DNA of 22,294 bases from Candidatus Gastranaerophilales bacterium (GCA_947632315.1 CANROV010000010.1:1-22294); one strand, 5' to 3'; shown: positions 7,170 to 15,153, numbered from the stretch's first letter. Notes: a model not told the origin generated them from the letters alone. Translations and numbers: made by a program.

Positions 7170-7729
7170 TGTTTATTCCTTTCGGAAATAAAAATATTTT
7201 GCAGTTCATTAAGTGCCGTTTCAATATTATCATTAATAACCTGATAATCAAACTTTTTACCTGCTTCAATTTCTCTTGAGGCCTCATGCAGTCTTTTCTG
7301 AATGGTTTCTTCATCTTCCGTGTGTCTGCCTCTTAAGCGGTTTTCAAGAGTCTCTAAGGACGGAGGCATAATAAAAACAGTTATTGAATCGGGCATTTTT
7401 GTTTTAACCTGGTTTGCGCCCTGTACATCTATTTCAAGGATTAAATCAAAACCATTTTGAAGTGTTTTTTCAACAAAGCTTTTTTTTGTGCCGTAGTAAT
7501 TTCCGCTAAATTCTGCCCATTCAAGAAATTCATTATTTTGAACGGAGGTTATAAAGTTTTCTTTAGATATAAAAAAATAGTTAACTCCGTTGGTTTCACC
7601 TTCTCTTGGCGGTCTTGTTGTTGCGGATACGGAAATTTTAATGTCAGGGTTTTTTTCTAAGAACATCTTAAGTAATGTACCTTTTCCTACTCCTGAACAT
7701 CCTGATATTATAAATAAACGGCCTTGCAT
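7163..7729 (-). CDS. gmk: Guanylate kinase
   Basis: Gmk phosphorylates GMP/dGMP to GDP/dGDP using ATP. The 188-aa protein has the P-loop GCSGVGKGT (10-18), the GMP-binding SATTRPPREGETNGVNYFF stretch (35-53), LEIDVQGA and a typical lid with RLRGRHTEDEETI. It is the first gene of a five-gene leftward operon, with a near-consensus promoter and a good ribosome site (AAGGAA, 5 bases before the ATG). In many bacteria rpoZ lies between gmk and coaBC; here the two genes overlap directly and no omega gene is present. Confidence 0.97.
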   Translation of the reverse strand: MQGRLFIISGCSGVGKGTLLKMFLEKNPDIKISVSATTRPPREGETNGVNYFFISKENFITSVQNNEFLEWAEFSGNYYGTKKSFVEKTLQNGFDLILEIDVQGANQVKTKMPDSITVFIMPPSLETLENRLRGRHTEDEETIQKRLHEASREIEAGKKFDYQVINDNIETALNELQNIFISERNKQC

Positions 7730-7755
7730 ATATTTCCTTAATAATCTTTTTTATG

Positions 7756-7784
7756 ATTATAGCTTATTTAGGTTTTATTATCAA
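7756..7784 (-). promoter_or_regulatory. Near-consensus sigma-70 promoter of the gmk operon
   Basis: On the minus strand TTGATA (7779-7784), exactly 17 bases of spacer and TATAAT (7756-7761) lie 26 bases upstream of the gmk ATG. It is the best promoter match in the window and should drive gmk-coaBC-nif3-unknown-rsmD. Confidence 0.85.
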
Positions 7785-7807
7785 TTTAGATTATTAAAAT
7801 ATTTTGA

Positions 7808-7816
7808 TGTTATTAT
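7808..7816 (+). promoter_or_regulatory. Extended -10 element directly before the GNAT gene
   Basis: TG-T-TATTAT (7808-7816) ends 6 bases before the ATG at 7823, which places a transcription start at or very near the ATG. No Shine-Dalgarno is present, so the mRNA is probably leaderless. Confidence 0.5.
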
Positions 7817-7822
7817 TAATTT

Positions 7823-8323
7823 ATGAATTATATAAATATCAGGACAGATGAAGAAGTAAAAAAGCTTACAGATTTAGCTGATGAAATTTGGCATGAATAT
7901 TGGACTTGCTTATTAAGTATTGACCAGATTAATTATATGGTTGAAAAGTTTCAGTCTTATAATGCCGTTAAAAATCAGCTGAAAAACGATAATTATATTT
8001 ATAATATTATTGAGGATAATTCAAATATTATAGGTTATTTCGGAGTAAGCGTTAAAGAAGATTATTTGTTTTTATCAAAATTATATATAAAGCTTGAATA
8101 CAGACATAAAGGTTATGGCAATAAGGCTTTTGACAGAATTAAACAAATTGCTCGGGAAAACGGAAAATTAAAAATTCAATTAACGGTCAATAAACATAAT
8201 ACAAACACAATAAACGCTTATATAAAGTGGGGCTTTAAGTCTGTAAATGCAGTAGTAACCGATATTGGAAACGGCTTTGTTATGGATGATTATATTATGG
8301 AGTATTTTATTAAAGATATTTAG
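7823..8323 (+). CDS. GNAT-family N-acetyltransferase
   Basis: A 166-aa acetyl-CoA-dependent acetyltransferase. The GNAT core is visible in order: the central strand NIIGYFGVSV, then LFLSKLYIKLEYRHKGYG, where YRHKGYGNKAF is motif A (R/Q-x-x-G-x-G/A, binding the pyrophosphate of acetyl-CoA), then KIQLTVNKHNTNTINAYIKWGFK, which is motif B with the conserved N-x-x-A-x-x-x-Y-x-x-x-GF. The substrate cannot be predicted; the sequence is closer to general amine/peptide acetyltransferases than to RimI specifically. It is a single-gene transcript, divergent from gmk. There is no ribosome site before the ATG (possible leaderless start). Its 3' end overlaps the convergent UDG-like gene by 14 bases. Confidence 0.9.
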   Translation: MNYINIRTDEEVKKLTDLADEIWHEYWTCLLSIDQINYMVEKFQSYNAVKNQLKNDNYIYNIIEDNSNIIGYFGVSVKEDYLFLSKLYIKLEYRHKGYGNKAFDRIKQIARENGKLKIQLTVNKHNTNTINAYIKWGFKSVNAVVTDIGNGFVMDDYIMEYFIKDI

Positions 8324-8951
8324 CCATTTGCAGAGGAAATTCTTTTTTAAAATCATTTGAAGGATGTCTTACGCTTTCGGTATCTTTAATATTTAATATA
8401 TCCAGCGCTGTTTTGGCGGTATTACCTACTGCAATTACTTTTGCCTTCGGATACATAGCAAGAAATTCTTTTAAAATATCTTTATTGGCAATTAATTCGG
8501 ATTCCATAGGGTTTTCAAACCACTTGTTTTCTGCCGTATGAATATTAAAAGCAAAAGCATTCCATAAAACAAATGTTTTTTTGCTTTTTGTAATTTCTTT
8601 CCATACTTTTGACGCTGTTATTTCACCTTTTGGAGATTTTTGATAATTACTTGATGAGTAGTCATAATTAAGATTATAATCTTTAATAACTTTTTCCGAT
8701 GTCATTGCAATTCCCGTATATCTTGCGCCTTTACTGGGAGATTCCGCTATTAAGATATAATCGGCATTTTGTTTATCAATTAAATACTTCCTTAAATTTT
8801 CACACCTGAATTTTGGAGCTTGCTCTCTATCCGTATCATCAGTGTCCTTCCAAGGATTAAAAATATATTTTGAGCGTGGCATGTCCTTTGTATTAAAGGT
8901 TTTAACCAGCTCAACGAAATTATTAACTTTATCTTCAAAAGTATTTGTCAT
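8310..8951 (-). CDS. Uracil-DNA-glycosylase-superfamily protein
   Basis: A 213-aa protein with the uracil-DNA glycosylase fold. Motif 1 is degenerate, AESPSKGARYTG (69-80), where family 4/5-type enzymes have GEAP; the mid-strand FVLWNAFAFNIH (127-138) is typical, followed by E-x-x-x-N-K-D-I-L, VIAVGNTA (172-179) and the product-site loop SVRHPSND (193-200). The arrangement matches a family of bacterial 'uracil-DNA glycosylase' homologues whose activity I cannot confirm; no Fe-S cysteines are present. It could repair uracil or another damaged base, or have lost activity. It has a clear ribosome site (AAGGAAG), lies 13 bases after the broken macB permease on the same strand, and is likely the last gene of that operon. 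Confidence 0.8.
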   Translation of the reverse strand: MTNTFEDKVNNFVELVKTFNTKDMPRSKYIFNPWKDTDDTDREQAPKFRCENLRKYLIDKQNADYILIAESPSKGARYTGIAMTSEKVIKDYNLNYDYSSSNYQKSPKGEITASKVWKEITKSKKTFVLWNAFAFNIHTAENKWFENPMESELIANKDILKEFLAMYPKAKVIAVGNTAKTALDILNIKDTESVRHPSNDFKKEFPLQMAKYL

Positions 8952-8964
8952 AATCTTCCTTTTT

Positions 8965-10162
8965 TTATTCGTATCTTAATGCGTCAATAGGATTTAATAA
9001 TGAAGCTTTATAAGCGGGATAATAACCGAACGCTATACCAACAAATCCCGAAAATCCTAAGGATAAAAATATTGAAAATAATGAAATGGAAACATTCATG
9101 CCGTCAGAAAAAAATTCAATTGATTTTGCGCCCAAAATCCCCGTAAATACACCTACAAGTCCGCCGATTATCGACAGCATAAATGACTCAATCAAAAACT
9201 GCCATCCTTATTCCTATTTCTTTTGTTCTCTCCGTTACTGAAACAAGCATAATGTTCATAATCCCGATACCGCCTACGAGTAGTGATACGGAAGCAATTG
9301 AAGCTAATAATATTGCAAAAGTTTGAACGGTTGATTTCATTTTTTCCTGAAACTCGGCTGAATTTCTTATTTCAAAGTCATTAACCTGATTTTTACCGAT
9401 GTTATGACGCTGAATTAATAAATCGGTTATATCTTTTTCAACTTCATTTAATGTGTCGCCGTCTTGCCCTTTAACAATAATCATTTTAACGGTTCCGGGG
9501 AAACTTACTCCGAATAATTTTTTTTGAGCGGTTGTAATGGGAATAAAAATTAAATCATCCTGATCAAAAGGCCCTTGTGAACCTTTTGCTTTTAGTGTTC
9601 CCAAAACTTTGAACGGGACATTACCTACTCTTATAACTTTGTTTATGGGAGATACATCGCCAAAAAGCTCGGTTGCAACGGTAGAACCTATAACAGCTAC
9701 TTTAGCGCCGTTTTTTACATCTTCAAAAGTGAAGCCTCTTCCTGATTCAACTTCATAATTTTTTATATATAAATATGGCGGTGTTGTGCCGTATACTGTC
9801 GTCTGCCAGTTTTGGTTGCCGTACATTAATTGTTTGCCTTCGCTTGAAGCAGGAGCAACGGCTTCAACTCCCGAAACATTTTTTTGAATGGCGATTGCAT
9901 CTTTTAGAGTTAATGTCGGACGGGTGCCTATTCCCATGCTTACTCCGCCTGTTCTTGCCGAAGTAGAGCGGATTGTCAGCATATTTGAACCCATAGACTC
10001 CATATTTTCCTGTACTTTTTTGCTTGCGCCCGTTCCTATGGCAAGCATTATAATAACAGCGCTTACACCGATAATTATACCCAAACTGGTTAGAGCAGAA
10101 CGAAGTTTATTCACCTTTAGTGAATTTATGGCCATTTTCATTGTTGATTTAAAATCTATCAT
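8965..10162 (-). pseudogene. macB: MacB-type ABC permease, disrupted by a frame-changing deletion
   Basis: Two consecutive reading frames form one FtsX/MacB permease. The first (10162 to 9188) has the canonical start FKSTMKMAINSLKVNKLRSALT, membrane helix 1 (SLGIIIGVSAVIIMLAIG), the periplasmic MacB_PCD domain, helix 2, and MLVSVTERTKEIGIRMAV, then reads into F-D-stop. The second (9195 to 8965) picks up with FLIESFMLSIIGGLVG (helix 3), helix 4 and the usual end GYYPAYKASLLNPIDALRYE. The loop normally joining them (RMAVGAR...DI..QFLIE), which touches the ATPase, is missing. At the junction, GCAGTT could serve both as the Ala-Val codons and as part of Gln-Phe, consistent with a deletion of about 30 bases between short repeats. 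The ATG at 10162 forms TAATG with the ATPase stop and is preferred to one 10 codons upstream. An assembly error cannot be excluded. Confidence 0.85.
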
Positions 10163-10878
10163 TATGTTTGCGCTGTCCTTGTTTTTTGCCATTCGGTTTT
10201 TGGCATATCTGATACTATTTTTCCGTCTTTAAACCGTATTACACGTTTGCAGTACTCCGCAATATCAGGCTCATGAGTGACTAAAACAATTGTTTTTCCT
10301 GTTTGATTATTCAAATTAACAAAAAATTCCATAACCTCAATACTTGTCTTAGTATCTAAGTTACCTGTAGGTTCATCCGCCAGTATTAACGGAGCGTCAT
10401 TAACAATTGCTCTTGCTATGGCAACTCTCTGCTGCTGCCCGCCTGACATTTGATTGGGCATGTGGTCTTCTCTTTTCTCTAATCCTACAATTTTTAGTGC
10501 TTTTCTTGCCCTTTCATGCCGTTCTTCCTCGGGTATTCCTTTATATATCATCGGCAATTCAACATTATCCAAGGCGGTAGTTCTGGGGATAAGGTTAAAT
10601 CCCTGAAATACAAAACCGAGTTTTACGTTTCTTATGTCTGAAAGTTCATCGGGAGAAAGCGAGAGAACATCCACTCCGTCTAAATGATAACTGCCCGAAT
10701 TAGGTTTATCCAAAGTGCCGAGCATATTCATGCAGGTTGATTTGCCTGAACCCGATGTTCCCATTATTGCAACAAATTCACCTTCTTCTATGCTTAATGA
10801 TACATCATCAAGAGCATTAAAGCTTTCATCTCCCGTTTGATATGTTTTTATTGCATGTTTTACTTCAATTAAGCTCAT
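10162..10878 (-). CDS. MacB/LolD-type ABC transporter ATP-binding protein
   Basis: A 238-aa cytoplasmic ATPase of the LolD/MacB subfamily, which powers mechanotransmission-type exporters with FtsX-like permeases. All motifs are intact: Walker A GTSGSGKST (40-48), Q-loop FVFQGFNLIP (89-98), signature MSGGQQQR (144-151), Walker B LILADEPTGNLD (164-175, catalytic Glu169) and H-loop His202. The KREDHMPNQMSGGQ lead-in is typical of MacB. Unlike E. coli MacB, the ATPase and permease are separate genes. It starts one base after the macA stop and its own stop shares a base with the permease start. With the permease broken, its partner in this genome is uncertain. Confidence 0.95.
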   Translation of the reverse strand: MSLIEVKHAIKTYQTGDESFNALDDVSLSIEEGEFVAIMGTSGSGKSTCMNMLGTLDKPNSGSYHLDGVDVLSLSPDELSDIRNVKLGFVFQGFNLIPRTTALDNVELPMIYKGIPEEERHERARKALKIVGLEKREDHMPNQMSGGQQQRVAIARAIVNDAPLILADEPTGNLDTKTSIEVMEFFVNLNNQTGKTIVLVTHEPDIAEYCKRVIRFKDGKIVSDMPKTEWQKTRTAQT

Positions 10879-10879
10879 A

Positions 10880-12016
10880 TTACAGTCTTGGTACTCTCAT
10901 TTGTTCTTTTTTCCCGTTCAAAATTTTACCTACGTAAACTTTGTCGCCTTCTTTTACCTCATTTGTTATAATTTCGGTATAAGAGTCATTATTTACGCCC
11001 GTTTCAATATTTATTCTGACAGGTTTGCCTTTTTTCTCAATCCAAATACCTTTATGGTCGTATTTTTGTTTGTTATCAGCAGTGGTAAACTTAAGTGCCG
11101 TATTTGGAACGGTTAATACATTTTCTTTTTTATCCGTTATTATTGATACATTTGCCGTCATGCCGGGCATTAATTTACCTTCATCATTTTCTACCTCAAT
11201 AATAACAGTATATGTAACAACATATGATTCTGTTGTGGGTGATAATCTAACCTGAATAACTTTTCCGTAAAAAGTGCTGTCGGGATAACCGTCAAGTGTA
11301 TATTCAACCTCTTGTCCTTCTTTTACTTTTCCAATATCGGCTTCGGATACACTTGTTTCAATCCGCATTTTAGTTAAATCTTCAGCAACTTGAAATAATG
11401 TAGGAGTCTGAAAGCTTGCGGCAACGGTTTGTCCTACTTCCACTTCTTTTGAAATAACAATACCTTTAACGGGAGAAATAATTTTAGTATATCTCATATT
11501 AGCCGATGCTGTGGCATAATTTGCCTGTGCCTGCATAATTGAAGCTTTTGCGGCAGCTACTTGAGCCAAGTCTGATTTATACGCCGATTCGGCCGAATCT
11601 AAGTCATTTTTTGATACCAAGTTTCTGCCGTATAGATTTTTATATCTTTTATAAGTTTTTGTATCATAATCCAATTGAGCCTGATTTTTAGCTAAAGTAG
11701 CTTTTGCATTATTTATGTTTGCCGTTGCCTGCTGTAGTTGGGCTTCAAATAATGACGTATCTATCTGTGCTAATAATTGCCCCTTCTCAACTTCGGAATT
11801 ATAATCAACATAAATATCACTTATTAACCCTGATACCTGTGAACCTATATCAACCGTATTAACAGGCTCGATAGTACCAGTTGCTTCTACTATTTGAGTT
11901 ATTGTTCTGACCTTCACGGGAGCGGTGGTATATTTTACTTTTGAACCTTTTTTCATAAAGAAAAACGGTATTGTTATTAATATTATTATTAAAATAAGTA
12001 TTATTATTTTTTTCAT
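10880..12016 (-). CDS. macA: MacA-like periplasmic adaptor (membrane fusion protein)
   Basis: A 378-aa HlyD/RND-type adaptor linking the inner-membrane transporter to TolC. A single N-terminal helix (4-21, Ile-rich) anchors it. Next come the first half of the lipoyl-like domain (IVEATGTIEPVNTVDIGSQ, then GLISDIYVDYNSEVEKGQLLAQID), a long alpha-hairpin (about 88-175, rich in Ala/Gln), the second lipoyl half (IISPVKGIVISKEVEVGQTVA), a beta-barrel domain (KMRIETSVSEADIGKVKEGQEV) and a membrane-proximal domain. The order and the SEADIGKVKEGQ stretch match MacA. The start overlaps the tolC stop as TAATG, with GAGAGAGA upstream as ribosome site. Confidence 0.93.
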   Translation of the reverse strand: MKKIIILILIIILITIPFFFMKKGSKVKYTTAPVKVRTITQIVEATGTIEPVNTVDIGSQVSGLISDIYVDYNSEVEKGQLLAQIDTSLFEAQLQQATANINNAKATLAKNQAQLDYDTKTYKRYKNLYGRNLVSKNDLDSAESAYKSDLAQVAAAKASIMQAQANYATASANMRYTKIISPVKGIVISKEVEVGQTVAASFQTPTLFQVAEDLTKMRIETSVSEADIGKVKEGQEVEYTLDGYPDSTFYGKVIQVRLSPTTESYVVTYTVIIEVENDEGKLMPGMTANVSIITDKKENVLTVPNTALKFTTADNKQKYDHKGIWIEKKGKPVRINIETGVNNDSYTEIITNEVKEGDKVYVGKILNGKKEQMRVPRL

Positions 12017-13437
12017 TATCTCTCTCCCATTGAGGTATATAGGTCTGTCAGTGCTACATTATAATTATAAATAGTCTGAACATAATCTCTTTGAGCATTA
12101 TTGTAATTTTCTTTAGCGTCCTGAAGCTCAATAAAATTACCTAGTCCTACTTCATATCTTGCGTCAGCCAGTTCATAGTTTTCTAATGTTTGCTTAACTC
12201 TTGTCTGCATTAAAGGAATATTCTTTTCAAGCTGTATCATATTAATATATGCACTTTGAACGTCAAAATATACATTCTGTTTAACAAGTTCAACATTCCT
12301 TTTTGCAATTTCCAATTGAGCTTTGCTTTCTTTAATTTTTAGTTTGGTTTCCATTATATTCAAATTGCTTGTAGAAAGATATGCACCCAAATTAAAACCG
12401 TTTGTGGAATATAAAATATTATTCTGCCAGTTATATCCTACCTGTCCCGTTAAATTAGGGAAATATTCTTTTTTTGTATAGTTTAAAGATTCTTTAACCG
12501 CCTTTTGTGTTGCTTCCATTGATAAAAGGTCGGGACGGTTTTTATATGCACGCTCTATGGATTCTTTTAATGTATACGGATACTTTGTAAACTTATAATT
12601 TTCAAGTATATTGGTCTTTTCAACCTGCATTGTTAATACAGCTTCTTTTGGTTCAATTCTGCCGTCTTCTTTTGTTGTTGTATTTGCTATGTTTATTAGA
12701 TTTATTTCGGCATAATTATTTTTAAAATTAAAAGTTTCAGTATTTTCAATTTGATATTCGGGAGCGTCAACAATATACATGGAGCTGTTTAGTTTAACAA
12801 TAGCATTTTGATATATGTTTTCAGCATTAATTAAGCTTATTTTAGCGTCGCTTAAATAAACCTCTTGATTTACAAGGTCGATTTTTGATACTAATCCTTC
12901 ATCAAAGAAGGCTTTTGTTCTGTTATATTGACGTTCATTAACAAGTACGTTTGCTTTTTGAATATCAACATTTGCTTTTGCTGCTAAAACACCATAGTAT
13001 GCAGCTTTAACATTATTTGCCGTATTTAATATGCTGTTTTGTAAATCAAACTCGGCTGCTATTTTATAAAATTTCTGCATTTTAACTTGGGAAAGAACTT
13101 TGCCAAAACTGTAAATCAGCTGGCTTAAATATACTTGAGCAGAAAAGTTTTTATTATGTGTATTTCTGTATTTAGATTCGGTATTACTAAAATCATAGCC
13201 TGCATTTGCCCCGATAGACGGAAAATAATTAGCTTTTACCTGCCCTACTCTGGCATTATACATTTCAACATATTGCTGATTAATTTGCACTTCCGGACTA
13301 TTCTTTATAGCGATTTCAATACAATCATTAACCGATAATGTGTCGCCTGCTTTAATCTCTTCTATTGCATACGACTTTAATGCTAATGAACTAAGTATTA
13401 CAATTAAAAAAAATATTTTCGTCCCGTTTATTCTCAT
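12016..13437 (-). CDS. tolC: TolC-family outer-membrane efflux protein
   Basis: A 473-aa outer-membrane factor. A signal peptide (1-24, MRINGTKIFFLIVILSSLALKSYA) is followed by the TolC repeat pattern twice: DCIEIAIKNSPEVQINQQ and later ESIERAYKNRPDLLSMEA, each starting a long helical hairpin (QVKANYFPSIGANAGY and TKKEYFPNLTGQVGYNW being the paired 'FP-x-x-G-x-x-G' strand segments), ending with LTDLYTSMGE. The duplicated architecture and length are normal. It is the first gene of the efflux operon. No Shine-Dalgarno precedes the ATG; a TGATATAAT element ends 7 bases before it, so the transcript is probably leaderless. The presence of this gene shows the cell has an outer membrane. Confidence 0.95.
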   Translation of the reverse strand: MRINGTKIFFLIVILSSLALKSYAIEEIKAGDTLSVNDCIEIAIKNSPEVQINQQYVEMYNARVGQVKANYFPSIGANAGYDFSNTESKYRNTHNKNFSAQVYLSQLIYSFGKVLSQVKMQKFYKIAAEFDLQNSILNTANNVKAAYYGVLAAKANVDIQKANVLVNERQYNRTKAFFDEGLVSKIDLVNQEVYLSDAKISLINAENIYQNAIVKLNSSMYIVDAPEYQIENTETFNFKNNYAEINLINIANTTTKEDGRIEPKEAVLTMQVEKTNILENYKFTKYPYTLKESIERAYKNRPDLLSMEATQKAVKESLNYTKKEYFPNLTGQVGYNWQNNILYSTNGFNLGAYLSTSNLNIMETKLKIKESKAQLEIAKRNVELVKQNVYFDVQSAYINMIQLEKNIPLMQTRVKQTLENYELADARYEVGLGNFIELQDAKENYNNAQRDYVQTIYNYNVALTDLYTSMGER

Positions 13438-13444
13438 AGTTTAC

Positions 13445-13453
13445 ATTATATCA
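13445..13453 (-). promoter_or_regulatory. Extended -10 promoter of tolC-macAB, leaderless spacing
   Basis: On the minus strand TG-A-TATAAT (13445-13453) ends 7 bases before the tolC ATG. There is no good -35 and no ribosome site. The extended -10 explains the missing -35, and the spacing puts +1 on the ATG. Confidence 0.65.
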
Positions 13454-13503
13454 TCATTTTATTTTTTAAACGATTAACATTTTTTTTAGTTCATTTTTAT
13501 TTT

Positions 13504-14461
13504 TTAAATCCAGAATTTTTCTTTTGGTTCTTTAAAATCTACTTTTTGTAATTTGCTTTTATCAATCATATTAAAGATTTTTGAAGCAAAATTTATATCA
13601 TGTATTGCTATACCTATATTATAAACAATAATTCTTTCTTTATCATTTTCTCTGCCTTGAGCTTTATTATTAACAACATCAGCTACTTCAGCGAATTTTT
13701 TATATTTGTTAAAATATTTAAAGTTTTTAACATGTTCTCTATCATCAGCATAAATTTTATCAAAGAACAAATCACAATTTGAGAATCCTCTTGTATGAAT
13801 TGGAATGACTGTTGTTCCTTCTTTGAAAGTGTCATCAGAACATATATCTTCTTTAAAATAAGTAACAGATGATACTATAACATCAGAATTTTCTATAATT
13901 TCCCTATAAGTATTCATATAAGTAAATTTTAAATTTAAATAGTTTTTAAATCTGTTTTTAAATAATTCTTCCTGCCCTTTATATTTTAAAAGATTTATTT
14001 GTATTTCTTTATCTTTTAACTTTTCAGCTAAAATCAATAATGAAGCTCTGGCAGTATTACCAAGACCAATATAGCCTATTGATGAAAAATTCTTTTTTGC
14101 GAATAAATTTATTGAATGTACTGCCACAGCTCCCGTTCTTACAGCTGTAATCCAATTTGCATCCATTAATGCAATTATATCACCTTTCTCACTATCAAAA
14201 AGAATCAGCTTACTATCTAATGCAGGAACTCTTTGGGGTATACGGGTAACCAGTTTTACCCCCCCCCCTATGGCAATTTTCGGAATTTAAAATTGCAGGC
14301 ATTATATTAAAAAACTTGCCTTCTTCAGGCTTTAAACTTATTTTGGGCGGAAGAAGATTATTTTGTTTATTTTTTATCATATCTTCAACATATTTATAAC
14401 AATTGCTTAAAGATATATTCATATTTATAATATCTTCATTTGTAATGATAAAAACAGACAT
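13504..14461 (-). pseudogene. Ornithine cyclodeaminase/mu-crystallin family gene, frameshifted at a G10 tract
   Basis: Two overlapping reading frames reconstruct one 318-aa NAD(P)-dependent enzyme. Fragment 1 (14461 to 14213) carries the substrate-domain start PPKISLKPEEGKFFNIMPAIL and goes out of frame after CHRGGG. Shifting by one base at the G10 tract gives GVKLVTRIPQRVPALDSKL, then LFDSEKGDIIALMDANWITAVRTGAVAV, the family's Lys and ITA-RT-A motifs, continuous with the second frame, whose Rossmann motif is GYIGLGNTAR. The second frame continues to SDVIVSSV and ends at 13504. The whole span is 958 bases, one more than 319 codons, so G9 restores the frame exactly. Family members deaminate ornithine to proline, make diaminopropionate precursors, or reduce ketimines; the substrate here is unknown. 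It may be a pseudogene, a phase-variable gene or a sequencing error. Confidence 0.85.
14259..14268 (-). repeat. Homopolymer tract, ten G (coding strand)
   Basis: Ten consecutive C on the plus strand, read as G10 within the cyclodeaminase gene at codons for Arg-Gly-Gly-Gly. G9 would open the frame. Tracts this long are striking in such AT-rich DNA and are classic slippage sites. Confidence 0.95.
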
Positions 14462-14491
14462 AAAACATCCTCTTTTTTATTATAATAATTT

Positions 14492-14500
14492 AGTATAGCA
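14492..14500 (-). promoter_or_regulatory. Extended -10 promoter before the cyclodeaminase gene
   Basis: On the minus strand TG-C-TATACT (14492-14500) lies about 30 bases upstream of the ATG at 14461, which also has a ribosome site (GAGGA). A second TATAAT (14479-14484) lies closer. There is no clear -35. Confidence 0.45.
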
Positions 14501-14523
14501 TAGTTTCTTATATAAGCGATATT

Positions 14524-15096
14524 CTAAGAATTTTTCTTTATCAAAACAGGCATATTTCTGATTCCTAAATCTCTTAAAACCGCAAATCTGTGTCTGCCGT
14601 CGTTTATTTGCGGGAATACTCTGCCGTCTTGTTCTTCTATACTTATTTTTGGCGGTACAATTGCCTGCTGTGTTCTTAAAAATTTTTTAAATTTGTCATA
14701 TTTTTCTTTTGAACCGCCTGCGCCATTTTTACCGACATATCCTTCTTCTGTTTGCAATTCTTTATCTAATTCAGAAGTATCTACAGTTTCAAATATGTAA
14801 TTATCCACGTTTTCCTGAGATATTCTTGAGTATATTTTGTCTATATTAAATGCATCTTCCTCATTTATTTTCTTGAACCGAACTTTCAAGCGGTTAAACA
14901 ATTTTTGTAATTTATTATCATTCTTATCAGGTACTGTTATATACCATTTATCAAAATTATTACTTAAATCCGAACCTGATTCTATTTCCATTCCGTATGA
15001 ATATTTCTTGTTTAAAAGTTTTACATACTGCGTGGAATTTATTGCTGTTTTCTTGATTGAATATATGCCTTTAAAACTTATAGAATTAATACTCAT
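14524..15096 (-). CDS. ParB/sulfiredoxin-like protein with C-terminal DGRHR motif
   Basis: A 190-aa protein of unknown role. The C-terminal third (about 130-190) resembles the ParB/Srx fold: a P-P-K-I-S-I strand, then NDGRHRFAVLRDLGIRNMPVLI, where DGRHR matches the conserved (D/N)GRHR-x-x-A nucleotide-binding loop that is followed by a hydrophobic strand. The N-terminal 125 residues are Lys/Asp/Asn-rich without a recognisable domain, and begin MSINSISFKGIY with no signal peptide. There is no helix-turn-helix, so it is not a chromosome-partition ParB; candidates are an orphan ParB-fold NTPase or nuclease, or a kinase-like Srx-fold protein. AAGG precedes the ATG by 8 bases. It lies 62 bases upstream of the cyclodeaminase gene, which has its own -10. 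Confidence 0.65.
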   Translation of the reverse strand: MSINSISFKGIYSIKKTAINSTQYVKLLNKKYSYGMEIESGSDLSNNFDKWYITVPDKNDNKLQKLFNRLKVRFKKINEEDAFNIDKIYSRISQENVDNYIFETVDTSELDKELQTEEGYVGKNGAGGSKEKYDKFKKFLRTQQAIVPPKISIEEQDGRVFPQINDGRHRFAVLRDLGIRNMPVLIKKNS

Positions 15097-15153
15097 TTAA
15101 TTACCTTATTTCGTTTTATTCAAACTCAGTAAATAAATAAAATTGACATATAA

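Noticed and set aside
9188..9215. Programmed frameshift at GTTTTTGAT in the MacB permease
   Set aside because: A slip would restore the downstream frame but not the roughly ten residues missing from a conserved loop; a deletion explains both.
14506..14530. TTCTTA...TAAGAA inverted repeat between the ParB-like and cyclodeaminase genes
   Set aside because: Short stem, long loop and no T-tract on the relevant strand; not convincing as a terminator or operator.
14290..14690. Both the cyclodeaminase and the ParB-like protein contain PPKIS followed by an acidic stretch, G and F
   Set aside because: PPK is a conserved part of the cyclodeaminase family and the rest of the two proteins do not align; treated as coincidence, not a duplication.
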